DNA from: Aurantimonas sp. 22II-16-19i
GTDB lineage: Bacteria; Pseudomonadota; Alphaproteobacteria; Rhizobiales; Rhizobiaceae
DNA: 64,000 bases
Direction: 5' to 3'
Assembly (NCBI RefSeq): GCF_002088275.1
Contig: NZ_AQQS01000026.1
Coordinates: 1 to 64,000 of the forward strand
Shown here: positions 17,755-31,498 of the stretch, piece by piece
Numbering within the stretch: the stretch's first letter is position 1
How the letters are laid out: each line of letters begins with the position of its first letter
Program-made: the position numbers and the translations under genes
The notes under the pieces: generated by a model
Seen by the model: only the letters and a program-made list of their open reading frames with translations
What the model was told of the DNA's origin: nothing
Database searches by the model: none

Positions 17755-18308
17755 AGCGGCGGCGGACGCTGAGCGAGGAGGACCGGCGGCTGTGGGCGGG
17801 CGTCGCCCGGCAGGCGGTGCCGCTCAAGGGGCGGGCGATGCCGGAGCTGCCGGTTCCGCCCGCGGCGGGCGCGCCGCCGGCGGCACCGAAGGCGGGCGAT
17901 GGCGCGGCAAAGCCGGCCGCAGGCCTTGCCGCGGCGCTGGCGCGCCAGCGTCCCGCGCCGCCGCCAGTGCCCTCCCAGCACCCGATCGAGCGACCCACCC
18001 GGCGCAAGATCGCCAAGGGCCGGATCGGCATCGACGCCCGCATCGACCTTCACGAGATGACCCAGGCGACGGCGCATTCCGTTCTGGCGGGCTTCCTGTT
18101 GCAGGCTCAGGCCATGGGCCTCAGGCATGTCCTCGTCATCACCGGCCGCGGCGGCATGACCGGCGGCTCCCGCGGCGTCCTGCGGCGCGTGGTGCCGCAA
18201 TGGTTCGCCAGCCCGCAGTTTCGCCCGCTGGTCTCCGGCTTCGACAGTGCCGAGCGCCATCACGGCGGCGACGGCGCCCTCTATGTCCGGGTGCGGCGGC
18301 CGAAATGA
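17751..18308 (+). CDS. Smr domain (MutS2-type) DNA/RNA nuclease-like protein
   Basis: A 185-residue protein with an Ala/Pro-rich N-terminal half (about 30-85) and a C-terminal Smr domain with the DLHEMTQATAH and HVLVITGRGG motifs and GVLRRVVPQWF. Smr domains nick branched or structured nucleic acids; the cellular role of this stand-alone form is unknown. It is coupled to mltA (ATGA overlap) and to the following XRE gene (its TGA overlaps the next ATG). Confidence 0.93.
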   Translation: MKRRRTLSEEDRRLWAGVARQAVPLKGRAMPELPVPPAAGAPPAAPKAGDGAAKPAAGLAAALARQRPAPPPVPSQHPIERPTRRKIAKGRIGIDARIDLHEMTQATAHSVLAGFLLQAQAMGLRHVLVITGRGGMTGGSRGVLRRVVPQWFASPQFRPLVSGFDSAERHHGGDGALYVRVRRPK

Positions 18309-18712
18309 CCCCGTTCGGCGCCAAGATCCGCGAGTTGCGGGCGCAGCGCGGCGTCACCCAGCAGGACATGGCGCGGGCGCTCGGGGTCTCCTCGGCCTAT
18401 CTGTCGGCGCTGGAGCATGGCCGGCGTGGCCGCCCGACCTGGGCGATGCTGCAACGGATCATCGGCTATCTCAACGTCATCTGGGACGATGCTGAAGAAC
18501 TGGAGCGGCTCTGCGAGCTGTCCCATCCGCGCATCGTCGTCGAGACCGCGGGGCTGTCGGCCAATGCGACGCGGCTCGCCAACCGCTTGGCGGAAACGAT
18601 CGGCTCCCTAGATCCCGAGGAGATCGGCCGCGTCCTGGCCGAGCTGGAGCGGGGGGCGGAGGCCGCCGAGGCGCGGCTGCGGGCGCGGCGCGAGGCCCGG
18701 CGCAGCCGCTGA
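18305..18712 (+). CDS. XRE-family DNA-binding regulator
   Basis: The 135-residue protein has an N-terminal Cro/C1-type helix-turn-helix (about 5-60; IRELRAQRGVTQQDMARALG, SSAYLSALEHGRRG) and a helical C-terminal part ending in an Arg/Ala/Glu-rich coil. ATG at 18305 overlaps the smr stop. It is the last gene of the Tim44-mltA-smr row, a conserved arrangement in rhizobia. Target genes are unknown; the TCA promoter region starts directly downstream. Confidence 0.9.
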   Translation: MTPFGAKIRELRAQRGVTQQDMARALGVSSAYLSALEHGRRGRPTWAMLQRIIGYLNVIWDDAEELERLCELSHPRIVVETAGLSANATRLANRLAETIGSLDPEEIGRVLAELERGAEAAEARLRARREARRSR

Positions 18713-20038
<1,326 letters not shown>

Positions 20039-20044
20039 ATCTCT

Positions 20045-20084
20045 GGAAAGCCGGGATGAAAGTCCCGGCTTTCCTGCCATTTTT
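20045..20084 (+). terminator. Terminator-like hairpin between mdh and sucC
   Basis: Perfect 12-bp stem GGAAAGCCGGGA / TCCCGGCTTTCC with loop TGAAAG starts 7 bases after the mdh stop and is followed by TGCCATTTTT. It would end or attenuate transcription inside the mdh-suc locus, or protect the mdh 3' end. Confidence 0.75.
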
Positions 20085-20123
20085 CGCCGCCATCGAGGCT
20101 GGAACGAGAGGCCGACACTCCCC

Positions 20124-21314
<1,191 letters not shown>

Positions 21315-21392
21315 CTCGATAGCCAGGAAACCTGTGGAGCCAGTGACCCTGTGGCCGGTGACTGGCCGGCCGGGTTCGGGGAGGAAAAGCCC

Positions 21393-21998
21393 ATGACCGA
21401 CCAACGGTCGAACCACACGGCCCGGGGGATCACCCGGGCCGTTCTGGCATGGGGATGCGTCCTTGGCTTGACGGCATTCCCGGCTGTCGCCGCCGAGGTG
21501 AAGCTGCCGATCACGCCGCCGGAGGCTGCCTCGCAGACGCTGGCCGACTATCTCGAGATCTGCTCGGCGGGGATGAAGAACGTCCCCGAGGCCGGGCAGG
21601 TCGCCCTGTCCAAGGGTTGGAAGGGCGCGAATGACGGCGGCAACGGCCTCGGCACGGGCGCCATGGCCGCCGCCGGCATGTTCACCGCCACCAAGGGCGA
21701 CGACGGCACCTTCCTCACCATCAACCGCGTGCAGTTCCCCCATCTGGTCGCGACCAGCTGCCAGATGGTGCTGTTCGAAAAGCCCGACGATCTCGACACC
21801 GCGGTCCTGACGACGATCGACGGCGTCGTCGGTGGCGGCGGGGTGATGGGCATGGCGCAGCCGGGCGCAGGCCTCTGGAGCTTCGTCGACGATACGGGGG
21901 AAGTCGTGACCATGACGGCGATCCCGGCCGGCGGCTCGCGCTTCGTGCTGACCATGGGCCGGTCCGAGCGGACCGCGCTGGGGAAGAAGGCCGAATGA
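21393..21998 (+). CDS. Exported protein of unknown function
   Basis: A 201-residue protein with a Sec signal peptide after a long polar N-region (about residues 10-36, [19 protein letters not shown]). The mature part has two Cys (EICSAGM, ATSCQMV) and repeated Gly/Met-rich segments ([15 protein letters not shown]). No family recognised. Start ATG 21393 has GAGGAAAA as ribosome-binding site. It lies between sucC and sucD, and the next gene can begin at its stop codon (ATGA). Confidence 0.7.
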   Translation: MTDQRSNHTARGITRAVLAWGCVLGLTAFPAVAAEVKLPITPPEAASQTLADYLEICSAGMKNVPEAGQVALSKGWKGANDGGNGLGTGAMAAAGMFTATKGDDGTFLTINRVQFPHLVATSCQMVLFEKPDDLDTAVLTTIDGVVGGGGVMGMAQPGAGLWSFVDDTGEVVTMTAIPAGGSRFVLTMGRSERTALGKKAE

Positions 21999-22078
21999 CA
22001 GGACAGTCAGGTGAGACGCCTGCCGGCGTCACCCGAATGAGGGCCGCCTCGACGCCTGCGGATGCCGGAGGGCCCCGG

Positions 22079-22681
22079 ATGAGACGAAGCCTGTTCGCGG
22101 TTGCGCTCATCGGAGGGACGGCCGCGATCGCCTCCTGCACGACGTCGCCCGAAGCGATACCTCCGGAGGCAGCCAATGCGCCGTCGCAGGTTCCGGCCGA
22201 GAAGCGGCGCAGCTTCGACCTTGTCGAACAGGCAAGAGTGGCAACGCGGGCCTGCCTCGAAAGCGAAATCAACGGCCCCGCCTCGCTGCGACGCCTTTTG
22301 GCCGATGGCTACACCGTGACGCGTGGCTTGTTGGGCGTGAAATACGAGATGGTGCAGCCCTACGGCGGGCTGTTCGACCGCGTCGAGACAATGGCGGTTC
22401 ACGACAGTGGCGACTCCTACGGCTGCCAGATCGAGGTGCCGAGGGATCGCGGACGCGAGGTGTTCGCTGTCGTGGCCGATGAGGTGACCCGTCTCGGCTA
22501 CCGCAGGATCGAGATCGGGCGGTATGACCGCTATGTCGGCAATGGCCGACGGTTCGACTTGCGAGGCAGTTACACACGGACGAGCCTGACCGCGCAAATC
22601 AGCATTTATCGCATCACCGCCGACGGGGACCGAAGCTGCCGTCGGACGGATCTGCCGGCAGATTTCAAGGAGGGGTGCTGA
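22079..22681 (+). CDS. Putative lipoprotein of unknown function
   Basis: From ATG 22079 the 200-residue product starts MRRSLFAVALIGGTAAIASC, a lipoprotein signal with a lipobox-like IASC, and the site GGAGGG sits 6 bases before the ATG. A longer frame starts at 21995, overlapping the previous stop, but would bury the signal 28 residues inside. The mature part is polar with three more Cys (ATRACLES, YGCQIEV, SCRRTD). No family recognised. It pairs with the upstream exported gene inside the sucC-sucD gap. Confidence 0.65.
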   Translation: MRRSLFAVALIGGTAAIASCTTSPEAIPPEAANAPSQVPAEKRRSFDLVEQARVATRACLESEINGPASLRRLLADGYTVTRGLLGVKYEMVQPYGGLFDRVETMAVHDSGDSYGCQIEVPRDRGREVFAVVADEVTRLGYRRIEIGRYDRYVGNGRRFDLRGSYTRTSLTAQISIYRITADGDRSCRRTDLPADFKEGC

Positions 22682-22726
22682 ACGACGGTTTCAACCCGTG
22701 TTGATGATCGAAACGCTCCATAGCAC

Positions 22727-22764
22727 TTGCCCGCATTTCCTACACAGGATATGTGCTGCACATA
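22727..22764 (+). promoter_or_regulatory. Promoter with overlapping operator for the VapBC-like pair
   Basis: A TTGCCC -35-like box (22727-22732), 17-base spacer and TATGTG -10-like box (22750-22755) overlap a perfect dyad TATGTGC-T-GCACATA (22750-22764), about 30 bases upstream of the antitoxin start. Such overlap is typical of autoregulated toxin-antitoxin operons. Sequence-based inference only. Confidence 0.5.
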
Positions 22765-22795
22765 ACCCGCGTTAAGCAGCGATCGGCTCATCGCC

Positions 22796-23053
22796 ATGGC
22801 CAAGAACATCACCCTCGCCATCGACGAGGACCTCCTCGACAAGGTGCGCGTCCTCGCCGCGATGAAGCGGACGAGCGTCAACGAGCTCGTGCGGACCTAT
22901 CTGCAGCGGCTGGTCGCGCAGGAGCAGGAGCGGGACGAAGTGACCGAAGAACTCCTCAAGCTCTCGCGCGAAAGCAAGGCGGACATGGGCGACTGGCGCC
23001 CTAGCCGCGAAGACACCTATTCGGGAGAGCCGCGGTTTGATCGCTGGCGCTGA
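22796..23053 (+). CDS. VapB-like antitoxin (ribbon-helix-helix type)
   Basis: An 85-residue protein with an N-terminal ribbon-helix-helix-like segment (KNITLAIDEDLLDKVRVLAA then RTSVNELVRTYLQRLV) and an acidic, Trp-containing C-terminal tail (about 60-85, DMGDWRPSREDTYSGE) of the sort that wraps the toxin. It overlaps the PIN toxin gene by 17 bases. Together they form a type II toxin-antitoxin module inserted between sucC and sucD. Confidence 0.85.
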   Translation: MAKNITLAIDEDLLDKVRVLAAMKRTSVNELVRTYLQRLVAQEQERDEVTEELLKLSRESKADMGDWRPSREDTYSGEPRFDRWR

Positions 23054-23453
23054 TGTCTTTCTGGACACCAACATCCTCATCTATGCCGCGACCGCGCAGG
23101 CGAGCGAGCCGGACAAGTGGCAGGTCGCCCACGGTCTGCTCACGACGCAGTTCGGCACGAGCGGCCAGGTGCTTGCCGAGTTCTATGCCAATGCGACCCG
23201 CAAGCCGAAGCCGCCTCTGCCGCCGGACGATGCCCGGCGCTGGGTCTCGCTGCTCGGGCGCAAGCCCTTCGTGGTCGTGGACGAGCGGCTGGTCCTGGCC
23301 GGGATCGACCTCTCCCAGCGCTACCAGATCTCCTACTGGGACGGCGCCATCGTCGCCGCCGCCGAACGGCTGGGGGCGAAGACCCTCTACACCGAAGACC
23401 TCAGCCACGGTCAGGCCTATGGGCCGGTGACCGCGATCAATCCGTTTCTGTAA
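23037..23453 (+). CDS. VapC-like PIN-domain ribonuclease toxin
   Basis: A 138-residue PIN domain with the acidic active-site residues in VFLDTNILIY (Asp10), AEFYANATRK, and SYWDGAIVAAAERLG, and the terminal LYTEDLSHGQ. VapC toxins cut tRNA or rRNA. The start is TTG at 23037, with GGGAGAG 7 bases upstream; the frame has no ATG before the first strand. Ends 45 bases before sucD, so it is likely read through into the TCA genes. Confidence 0.88.
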   Translation: MIAGADVFLDTNILIYAATAQASEPDKWQVAHGLLTTQFGTSGQVLAEFYANATRKPKPPLPPDDARRWVSLLGRKPFVVVDERLVLAGIDLSQRYQISYWDGAIVAAAERLGAKTLYTEDLSHGQAYGPVTAINPFL

Positions 23454-23498
23454 CGCCCTTTTCTAAGATCGGGTGACCTTCAAGGAGTAGCAATCACC

Positions 23499-24410
23499 AT
23501 GTCCATTCTGGTCGACAAGAACACCAAGGTCATCGTGCAGGGCCTGACCGGCAAGACCGGCACTTTCCATACCGAGCAGGCGCTGGCCTATTTCGGCACG
23601 CAGATGGTCGGCGGCACGCACCCGAAGAAGGGCGGCGAGATGTGGGAGGGCAATGCCGGCGGCAAGACCGTGCAGCTGCCGATCTTCACCTCGGTCGCCG
23701 AGGCGAAGGAGAAGACCGGCGCCACCGCCTCGGTGATCTACGTTCCGCCGGCAGGCGCGGCCGCCGCCATCGAGGAGGCCATCGACGCCGGCGTCGAGCT
23801 GATCACCTGCATCACCGAGGGCATCCCGGTGTTCGACATGGTGCGGGTCAAGGCCAAGCTCGACAAGTCGAAGTCCCGGCTGATCGGCCCGAACTGCCCG
23901 GGCGTGCTCACGCCGGAAGAGTGCAAGATCGGCATCATGCCGGGCAACATCTTCAAGAAGGGCAGCGTCGGCATCGTTTCGCGCTCCGGCACGTTGACCT
24001 ACGAGGCGGTGTTCCAGACCACCAATGAGGGCCTCGGCCAGACCACCGCCGTCGGAATCGGCGGCGACCCGGTGAAGGGGACCGAGTTCATCGACATGCT
24101 CGAGATGTTCCTCGCCGACGAGGCGACCAAGTCGATCATCATGATCGGCGAGATCGGCGGCTCGGCCGAGGAAGACGCCGCACAGTTCCTCGCCGACGAG
24201 GCGAAGAAGGGCCGCAAGAAGCCGATGGTCGGCTTCATCGCCGGTCGCACGGCGCCGGAAGGCCGCACCATGGGCCATGCCGGCGCGGTGGTCTCCGGCG
24301 GCAAGGGCGGCGCCGAGGACAAGATCGCGGCGATGGAAGCCGCCGGCATCCGCGTCTCGCCGTCGCCGGCCCGCCTCGGCACCACGCTGACGGAAGTGTT
24401 GAAGGGCTGA
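23499..24410 (+). CDS. sucD: Succinyl-CoA ligase (ADP-forming) alpha subunit
   Basis: SucD carries the phosphohistidine and binds CoA; it forms the heterotetramer with SucC. The 303-residue protein has the CoA-binding N-terminus ([18 protein letters not shown]), [20 protein letters not shown], and [10 protein letters not shown] near residue 260 with the active-site His. ATG 23499 is preceded by AAGGAG. It is isolated from sucC by four genes but its product is full length. Confidence 0.98.
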   Translation: MSILVDKNTKVIVQGLTGKTGTFHTEQALAYFGTQMVGGTHPKKGGEMWEGNAGGKTVQLPIFTSVAEAKEKTGATASVIYVPPAGAAAAIEEAIDAGVELITCITEGIPVFDMVRVKAKLDKSKSRLIGPNCPGVLTPEECKIGIMPGNIFKKGSVGIVSRSGTLTYEAVFQTTNEGLGQTTAVGIGGDPVKGTEFIDMLEMFLADEATKSIIMIGEIGGSAEEDAAQFLADEAKKGRKKPMVGFIAGRTAPEGRTMGHAGAVVSGGKGGAEDKIAAMEAAGIRVSPSPARLGTTLTEVLKG

Positions 24411-24446
24411 AGGCTGGTTTTCTCGCCGAGGAAACACAAACTGAAG

Positions 24447-24475
24447 GTCTTGCCGGATAGATGGTCCGGCAAGAC
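24447..24475 (+). terminator. Perfect hairpin between sucD and sucA
   Basis: 11-bp perfect stem GTCTTGCCGGA / TCCGGCAAGAC with a 7-base loop, 36 bases after the sucD stop and about 115 before sucA. No T-run follows, so it may act as an mRNA stabiliser or attenuator rather than a full terminator. Confidence 0.5.
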
Positions 24476-24588
24476 GCCATCGCGGCCGCACCGGCCGCGG
24501 CGTCTGTAACCGGCTCGAAGGGATCCGCCCGGCCGGACCGAAATACGTCGATAGGAGGCGGCGCCGGGCACGCGCCGCGAACTCGAAC

Positions 24589-27573
<2,985 letters not shown>

Positions 27574-27633
27574 CCAGCCGGGCACGGCCCCAGACCTTTC
27601 GCCCAACAAGCGACAACCGAACGAACGAGACAG

Positions 27634-29271
27634 ATGGCAACCGAAATCAAAGTGCCGACCCTCGGCGAATCCGTGACCGAAGCCACCATCGGCCAATGGT
27701 TCAAGCAGCCGGGCGACCGGGTCGAGCAGGACGAGACGATCGCCGAGCTCGAGACCGACAAGGTGACGGTGGAAGTGCCGGCGCCGGCCGCCGGCATCCT
27801 GGAGGAGATCGTCGCCAAGGACGGCGAGACCGTCGGCGTCGGCGCGCTGATCGGCATGATCGGCGAGGGCCAGGGCAAGGCCTCGGGCGAGACCAAGCCG
27901 ACCGAGAAGCCGAAGAGCGAGGCGGCTGAGGCCGACCAGTCGGCTGATACGGCGGCCGACTATGGCGGCGGCGGCACGGGCGATGCCAAGACCGGGGCCA
28001 AGCCCGGCGCCAACGGCGCGTCCGGCGGCAGCGCCGGCAAGCTCGTCGAGGTGATGGTTCCGGCGGCGGGCGAATCCGTCACCGAAGCCACCGTCGGCGA
28101 GATCTTCAAGAAGGTCGGCGACAGCGTCGCGGCGGATGAATCGCTGCTCGAACTGGAGACCGACAAGGCCGCCCAGGAAATTCCCTCTCCCGTCGCCGGC
28201 GTCATCCGCGAGATGGCCGTCGCCAAGGGCGACGAGGTCAAGGTCGGCGCGCTGCTCCTGAAGATCGAGGAGGGCGCCTCCGCCGGCTCGTCGGCCCCCG
28301 CTCAGGCGGCCCCCGCTCAGGCAGCCAAGGGCAGCGGCACCGACGAGACGCCCCGCCGTCAGGTCGAGGCCGAGGAAGGCCGACCGCCCGCACCGTCCGC
28401 CGCCAAGATGATGCGCGAAGAGGGCCTGAAGGATGGCGACGTGAAGGGCAGCGGCCGCGAAGGCCAGGTGCTGAAGGGTGACGTCCTCGACGCCATCTCC
28501 CGCGGCGCGCCGTCCTCGCCCCAGGAAAAGCCGGAGAAGGCCGCGAGGGCTCCCTCGTCGTCGGGCGATGCGTCGCGCGAGGAGCGGGTGAAGATGACCC
28601 GGCTTCGCCAGACCATCGCGCGGCGCCTGAAGGACGCGCAGGACACCGCCGCCATGCTCACCACCTTCAACGAGGTGGACATGACCGCGGTCATGGAGCT
28701 GCGGACGAAGTACAAGGACCTGTTCGAGAAGAAGCATGGCGTGAAGCTCGGCTTCATGGGCTTCTTCACCAAGGCGATCTGTCACGCCCTGAAGGAGATC
28801 CCGGCGGTCAACGCCGAGATCGACGGCAACGAGATCGTCTACAAGAACTTCTGCCACGTCGGCATGGCGGTCGGCACCGACAAGGGTCTCGTCGTCCCGG
28901 TCATCCGCGACGCCGACGAGATGTCGATTGCCGAGATCGAGAAGGAGCTGGGGCGCCTCGCCCGGGCCGCGCGCGACGGCAAGCTGTCGATGTCGGACAT
29001 GCAGGGCGGCACCTTCACCATCACCAATGGCGGCGTCTATGGCTCGTTGATGTCGACGCCGATCCTCAACGCGCCGCAGTCGGGCATCCTCGGCATGCAC
29101 AAGATCCAGGAGCGGCCGATGGCGATCGGCGGCCAGGTGGTCATCCGGCCGATGATGTATCTGGCGCTCTCCTACGACCACCGGATCGTCGACGGCAAGG
29201 AAGCCGTGACCTTCCTCGTGCGCGTCAAGGAGAGCCTGGAGGATCCCGAGCGGCTCGTGCTCGACCTCTGA
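27634..29271 (+). CDS. sucB: Dihydrolipoyl succinyltransferase (2-oxoglutarate dehydrogenase E2) with two lipoyl domains
   Basis: E2 core transferring succinyl groups to CoA. The 545-residue protein is longer than the common ~410. Two lipoyl domains are visible, with lipoyl lysines K43 (ETDKVT) and K178 (ETDKAA), each opening with a GESVTEAT motif, joined by Ala/Gly/Lys-rich linkers. The E3/E1-binding domain spans about 252-290 and the catalytic domain runs to the end with SYDHRIVDG (about 517-525). GESVTEA points to the OdhB rather than the pyruvate-dehydrogenase class. ATG 27634 is 60 bases after sucA. Confidence 0.97.
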   Translation: MATEIKVPTLGESVTEATIGQWFKQPGDRVEQDETIAELETDKVTVEVPAPAAGILEEIVAKDGETVGVGALIGMIGEGQGKASGETKPTEKPKSEAAEADQSADTAADYGGGGTGDAKTGAKPGANGASGGSAGKLVEVMVPAAGESVTEATVGEIFKKVGDSVAADESLLELETDKAAQEIPSPVAGVIREMAVAKGDEVKVGALLLKIEEGASAGSSAPAQAAPAQAAKGSGTDETPRRQVEAEEGRPPAPSAAKMMREEGLKDGDVKGSGREGQVLKGDVLDAISRGAPSSPQEKPEKAARAPSSSGDASREERVKMTRLRQTIARRLKDAQDTAAMLTTFNEVDMTAVMELRTKYKDLFEKKHGVKLGFMGFFTKAICHALKEIPAVNAEIDGNEIVYKNFCHVGMAVGTDKGLVVPVIRDADEMSIAEIEKELGRLARAARDGKLSMSDMQGGTFTITNGGVYGSLMSTPILNAPQSGILGMHKIQERPMAIGGQVVIRPMMYLALSYDHRIVDGKEAVTFLVRVKESLEDPERLVLDL

Positions 29272-29296
29272 TCGGCGATGGGGCTGGGCTTGCGGG

Positions 29297-29695
29297 ATGG
29301 AGACTCTGGTCGACCTCTCGGAAGTCCTGCGCAATCTGGCGCTGACGGCGGCCGCCGCCGTCGGCGCATATCTTGCCTGGAAGAAGCTCGGGCCGGAGAC
29401 GACGCAGGCGGGAACGGCGGTCGCGCAGGCCGGATTGGCGAGGCGGGCGCATGTGACCGAGCTCTTCAATCGAGCCGCCGGTCAGTTGGCCGACGACAAG
29501 CTTGAGGTTCGTCTGGCAGCGATCTACGTTCTCAGGGAAATCGGCCGTGATTTCCCTGATCTGGCCAATCCGGTCTTCGAGCTCCTGCAGAACCATCTCG
29601 AAGCGCGACATGCTGCAGGTTATGGGGACGAGGAGCCGCCGGTCGACGTGCGCGCCATACTGGACGCGCTGCTGCTGAAGACGGGAGCCGGGTGA
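29297..29695 (+). CDS. Small protein with membrane anchor, like the N-terminal part of pentapeptide-repeat proteins
   Basis: A 132-residue protein: an N-terminal hydrophobic helix (LALTAAAAVGAYLAWKKLG), then a helical segment (RRAHVTELFNRAAGQLADDK, EVRLAAIYVLREIGRDFPD) that commonly precedes pentapeptide repeats in membrane proteins. The next gene supplies such repeats and overlaps the stop. It is either a true two-gene split or an ancestral fusion broken by a stop. No enzymatic motif seen. Confidence 0.65.
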   Translation: METLVDLSEVLRNLALTAAAAVGAYLAWKKLGPETTQAGTAVAQAGLARRAHVTELFNRAAGQLADDKLEVRLAAIYVLREIGRDFPDLANPVFELLQNHLEARHAAGYGDEEPPVDVRAILDALLLKTGAG

Positions 29696-29697
29696 CC

Positions 29698-30003
29698 ATG
29701 TCCAGTGTCAAAACTCGCACGCTGCCGAAGCTGCGCCTCAGAAACGTCTTTCTGCGGCGCACCGACTGGAGTGGCGCGGACCTGACCGGGGCCGACATCT
29801 CCGGGACCGATGTCAGTCACGCGTCATTCGTCGATGCCAATTTCGAGGACAGCAACCTGCGGGGCACGATCTTCCGCGGCGCCGATCTGACGGGTGCCAG
29901 GAACCTGACCGTCGAGCAGCTCCGGAGCGCCGTCATCGATGAAACCACCCGGCTACCGGACTATATCGATCGCTCGAAGCTGACGCCGCCGGCGGCCGGC
30001 TGA
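29698..30003 (+). CDS. Pentapeptide-repeat protein
   Basis: About 101 residues with successive A(D/N)LxG-type repeats (GADLTGADISGTDVSHASF, DANFEDSNLRG, GADLTGARNL), forming a right-handed quadrilateral helix, then a capping LTVEQLRSA segment common at the end of such domains. ATG 29698 is taken; an overlapping GTG at 29692 is also possible (GTGA with the upstream stop). Function is unknown; some relatives mimic DNA and bind gyrase, which cannot be told here. Confidence 0.75.
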   Translation: MSSVKTRTLPKLRLRNVFLRRTDWSGADLTGADISGTDVSHASFVDANFEDSNLRGTIFRGADLTGARNLTVEQLRSAVIDETTRLPDYIDRSKLTPPAAG

Positions 30004-30051
30004 CGGAGCAGGCGCCGGGAAGCGCCGGGGAATGGGGTAGCGGGGAACAGC

Positions 30052-30807
30052 ATGCCAGATGTCATGATCGTCACCGGCGGCTCGCGCGGCATCGGCGCGG
30101 CGACCGCCATTCTTGGCGCGAAGGCCGGCTATGCCGTCGTCGTCAACTATGCGTCGAACCGGGAAGCCGCTGACAAAGTCGTCGCCGCGATCGAGGCCGA
30201 CGGCGGCAGCGCCGTCGCGGTCAAGGGCGACGTCGGCGTCGAGGCGGACATCCTGACGATCTTCGAGGCGGCCGACCGGCTCGGGACGCTGACGGCGCTG
30301 GTCAACAATGCCGGTGTCGTCGACGCGGCCCTGCCGCTCGCCGAGATGACCGCTGCGCGGCTCGAACGGATGTTTCGCATCAACGTGACGGGCAGCCTCC
30401 TCTGCGCCCGCGAGGCCGTGCGCCGGATGGCGACGAGCCGCGGCGGCAAGGGCGGCGGCATCGTCAACGTCTCCTCCGTCGCGGCGAAGCTCGGCGGCCC
30501 CGGTCAGTATCTCGACTATGCCGCCAGCAAGGGCGCCATCGACACCTTCACCGTCGGCCTCGCCAAGGAGGTGATCGACGAGGGCATAAGGGTCGGCGCC
30601 GTCCGGCCGGGCATCATCGACACCGACATCCATGCTTCCGGCGGCCAGCCGAACCGCGTCGCCGAACTCTCGCCGGGACTGCCCATGCGCCGGGCGGGGA
30701 CGGCACAGGAGGTGGCGAAGGCGATCCTGTGGCTGTTGTCGGACGAGGCGAGCTATTCCACCGGGGCGATCATCGACGTCTCCGGCGCAAGGTCCATCCT
30801 GCCATGA
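30052..30807 (+). CDS. SDR-family oxidoreductase
   Basis: A 251-residue classical short-chain dehydrogenase/reductase: cofactor motif TGGSRGIG (8-15), NNAG near residue 84, catalytic Ser in NVSSVAAK and YAASK, and the C-terminal DVSGA segment. Substrate unknown. An Asn after the second strand (NYASNREAA) leaves NAD versus NADP preference open. It overlaps the next gene by four bases (ATGA), and sits between sucB and lpdA. Confidence 0.9.
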   Translation: MPDVMIVTGGSRGIGAATAILGAKAGYAVVVNYASNREAADKVVAAIEADGGSAVAVKGDVGVEADILTIFEAADRLGTLTALVNNAGVVDAALPLAEMTAARLERMFRINVTGSLLCAREAVRRMATSRGGKGGGIVNVSSVAAKLGGPGQYLDYAASKGAIDTFTVGLAKEVIDEGIRVGAVRPGIIDTDIHASGGQPNRVAELSPGLPMRRAGTAQEVAKAILWLLSDEASYSTGAIIDVSGARSILP

Positions 30808-31343
30808 AGATCATCACCCCGACCGTTCTTGCCTGCGGCCTCGCCTGCGCCGCGCTGCAGCCCGCCTTCGGCCTAGACCGGGTCGTGCCCGCCGCCGAGC
30901 CGGGCCCCGAGGCCGTCGCCGACGACAGCTATCTCGACGACCGCTCGACGCCGGTCTCGCTCATCGGCTCGCTCTACAACGCCATCAACCGCCACGAATA
31001 TCTGCGCGCCTGGAGCTATTTTGCCGAGGATTCCGGCCGGCCCGACTTTCCGGCCTTCCAGGCGGGCTACGAGACCACCGGCGGGGTCCGGCTGAAACTC
31101 GGCGAGCCGTCCAGCGACGGCGCGGCCGGCTCGGTCTACACCTCGGTGCCGACGGTGATCGAGGCGACCGGGACCGACGGCGCCGTGCGGATCTTCTCCG
31201 GCTGCTACGTGACGCGCTTCGTCCAGCCGGCGAACCAGGCGACGCCGCCCTTCGTGCCGCTCCAGATCACCAAGGCGACGCTGCGCCCGGCCCGCACGAA
31301 GTTCGCCGAGACCTCGGGCGACTGCCCGCCGGACGGGCAGTGA
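30804..31343 (+). CDS. Exported protein of unknown function
   Basis: A 179-residue protein with a signal peptide (MKIITPTVLACGLACAALQP, cut after AFG) and a mature part holding STPVSLIGSLYNAINRHEYL and AWSYFAEDS, a pattern of stand-alone secreted proteins that share a small NTF2-like or cystatin-like fold; that is a guess. Two Cys (SGCYVTR, GDCPPDG) may be paired. Start ATG overlaps the SDR stop. Confidence 0.68.
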   Translation: MKIITPTVLACGLACAALQPAFGLDRVVPAAEPGPEAVADDSYLDDRSTPVSLIGSLYNAINRHEYLRAWSYFAEDSGRPDFPAFQAGYETTGGVRLKLGEPSSDGAAGSVYTSVPTVIEATGTDGAVRIFSGCYVTRFVQPANQATPPFVPLQITKATLRPARTKFAETSGDCPPDGQ

Positions 31344-31498
31344 TGCCGGCAGCATGGCCCGGCCCAGGTCCCCATGACGGCAGGCCGGCTCGATGGGTTT
31401 CGGGGTTGCCAGCCGCGTCGTGCCGTTAGAAACAGATCCGGATCCCGGCCCGCGCTCGAACATCCCAACCATCAATCAGACGGAAAGACTTCCCTCCC

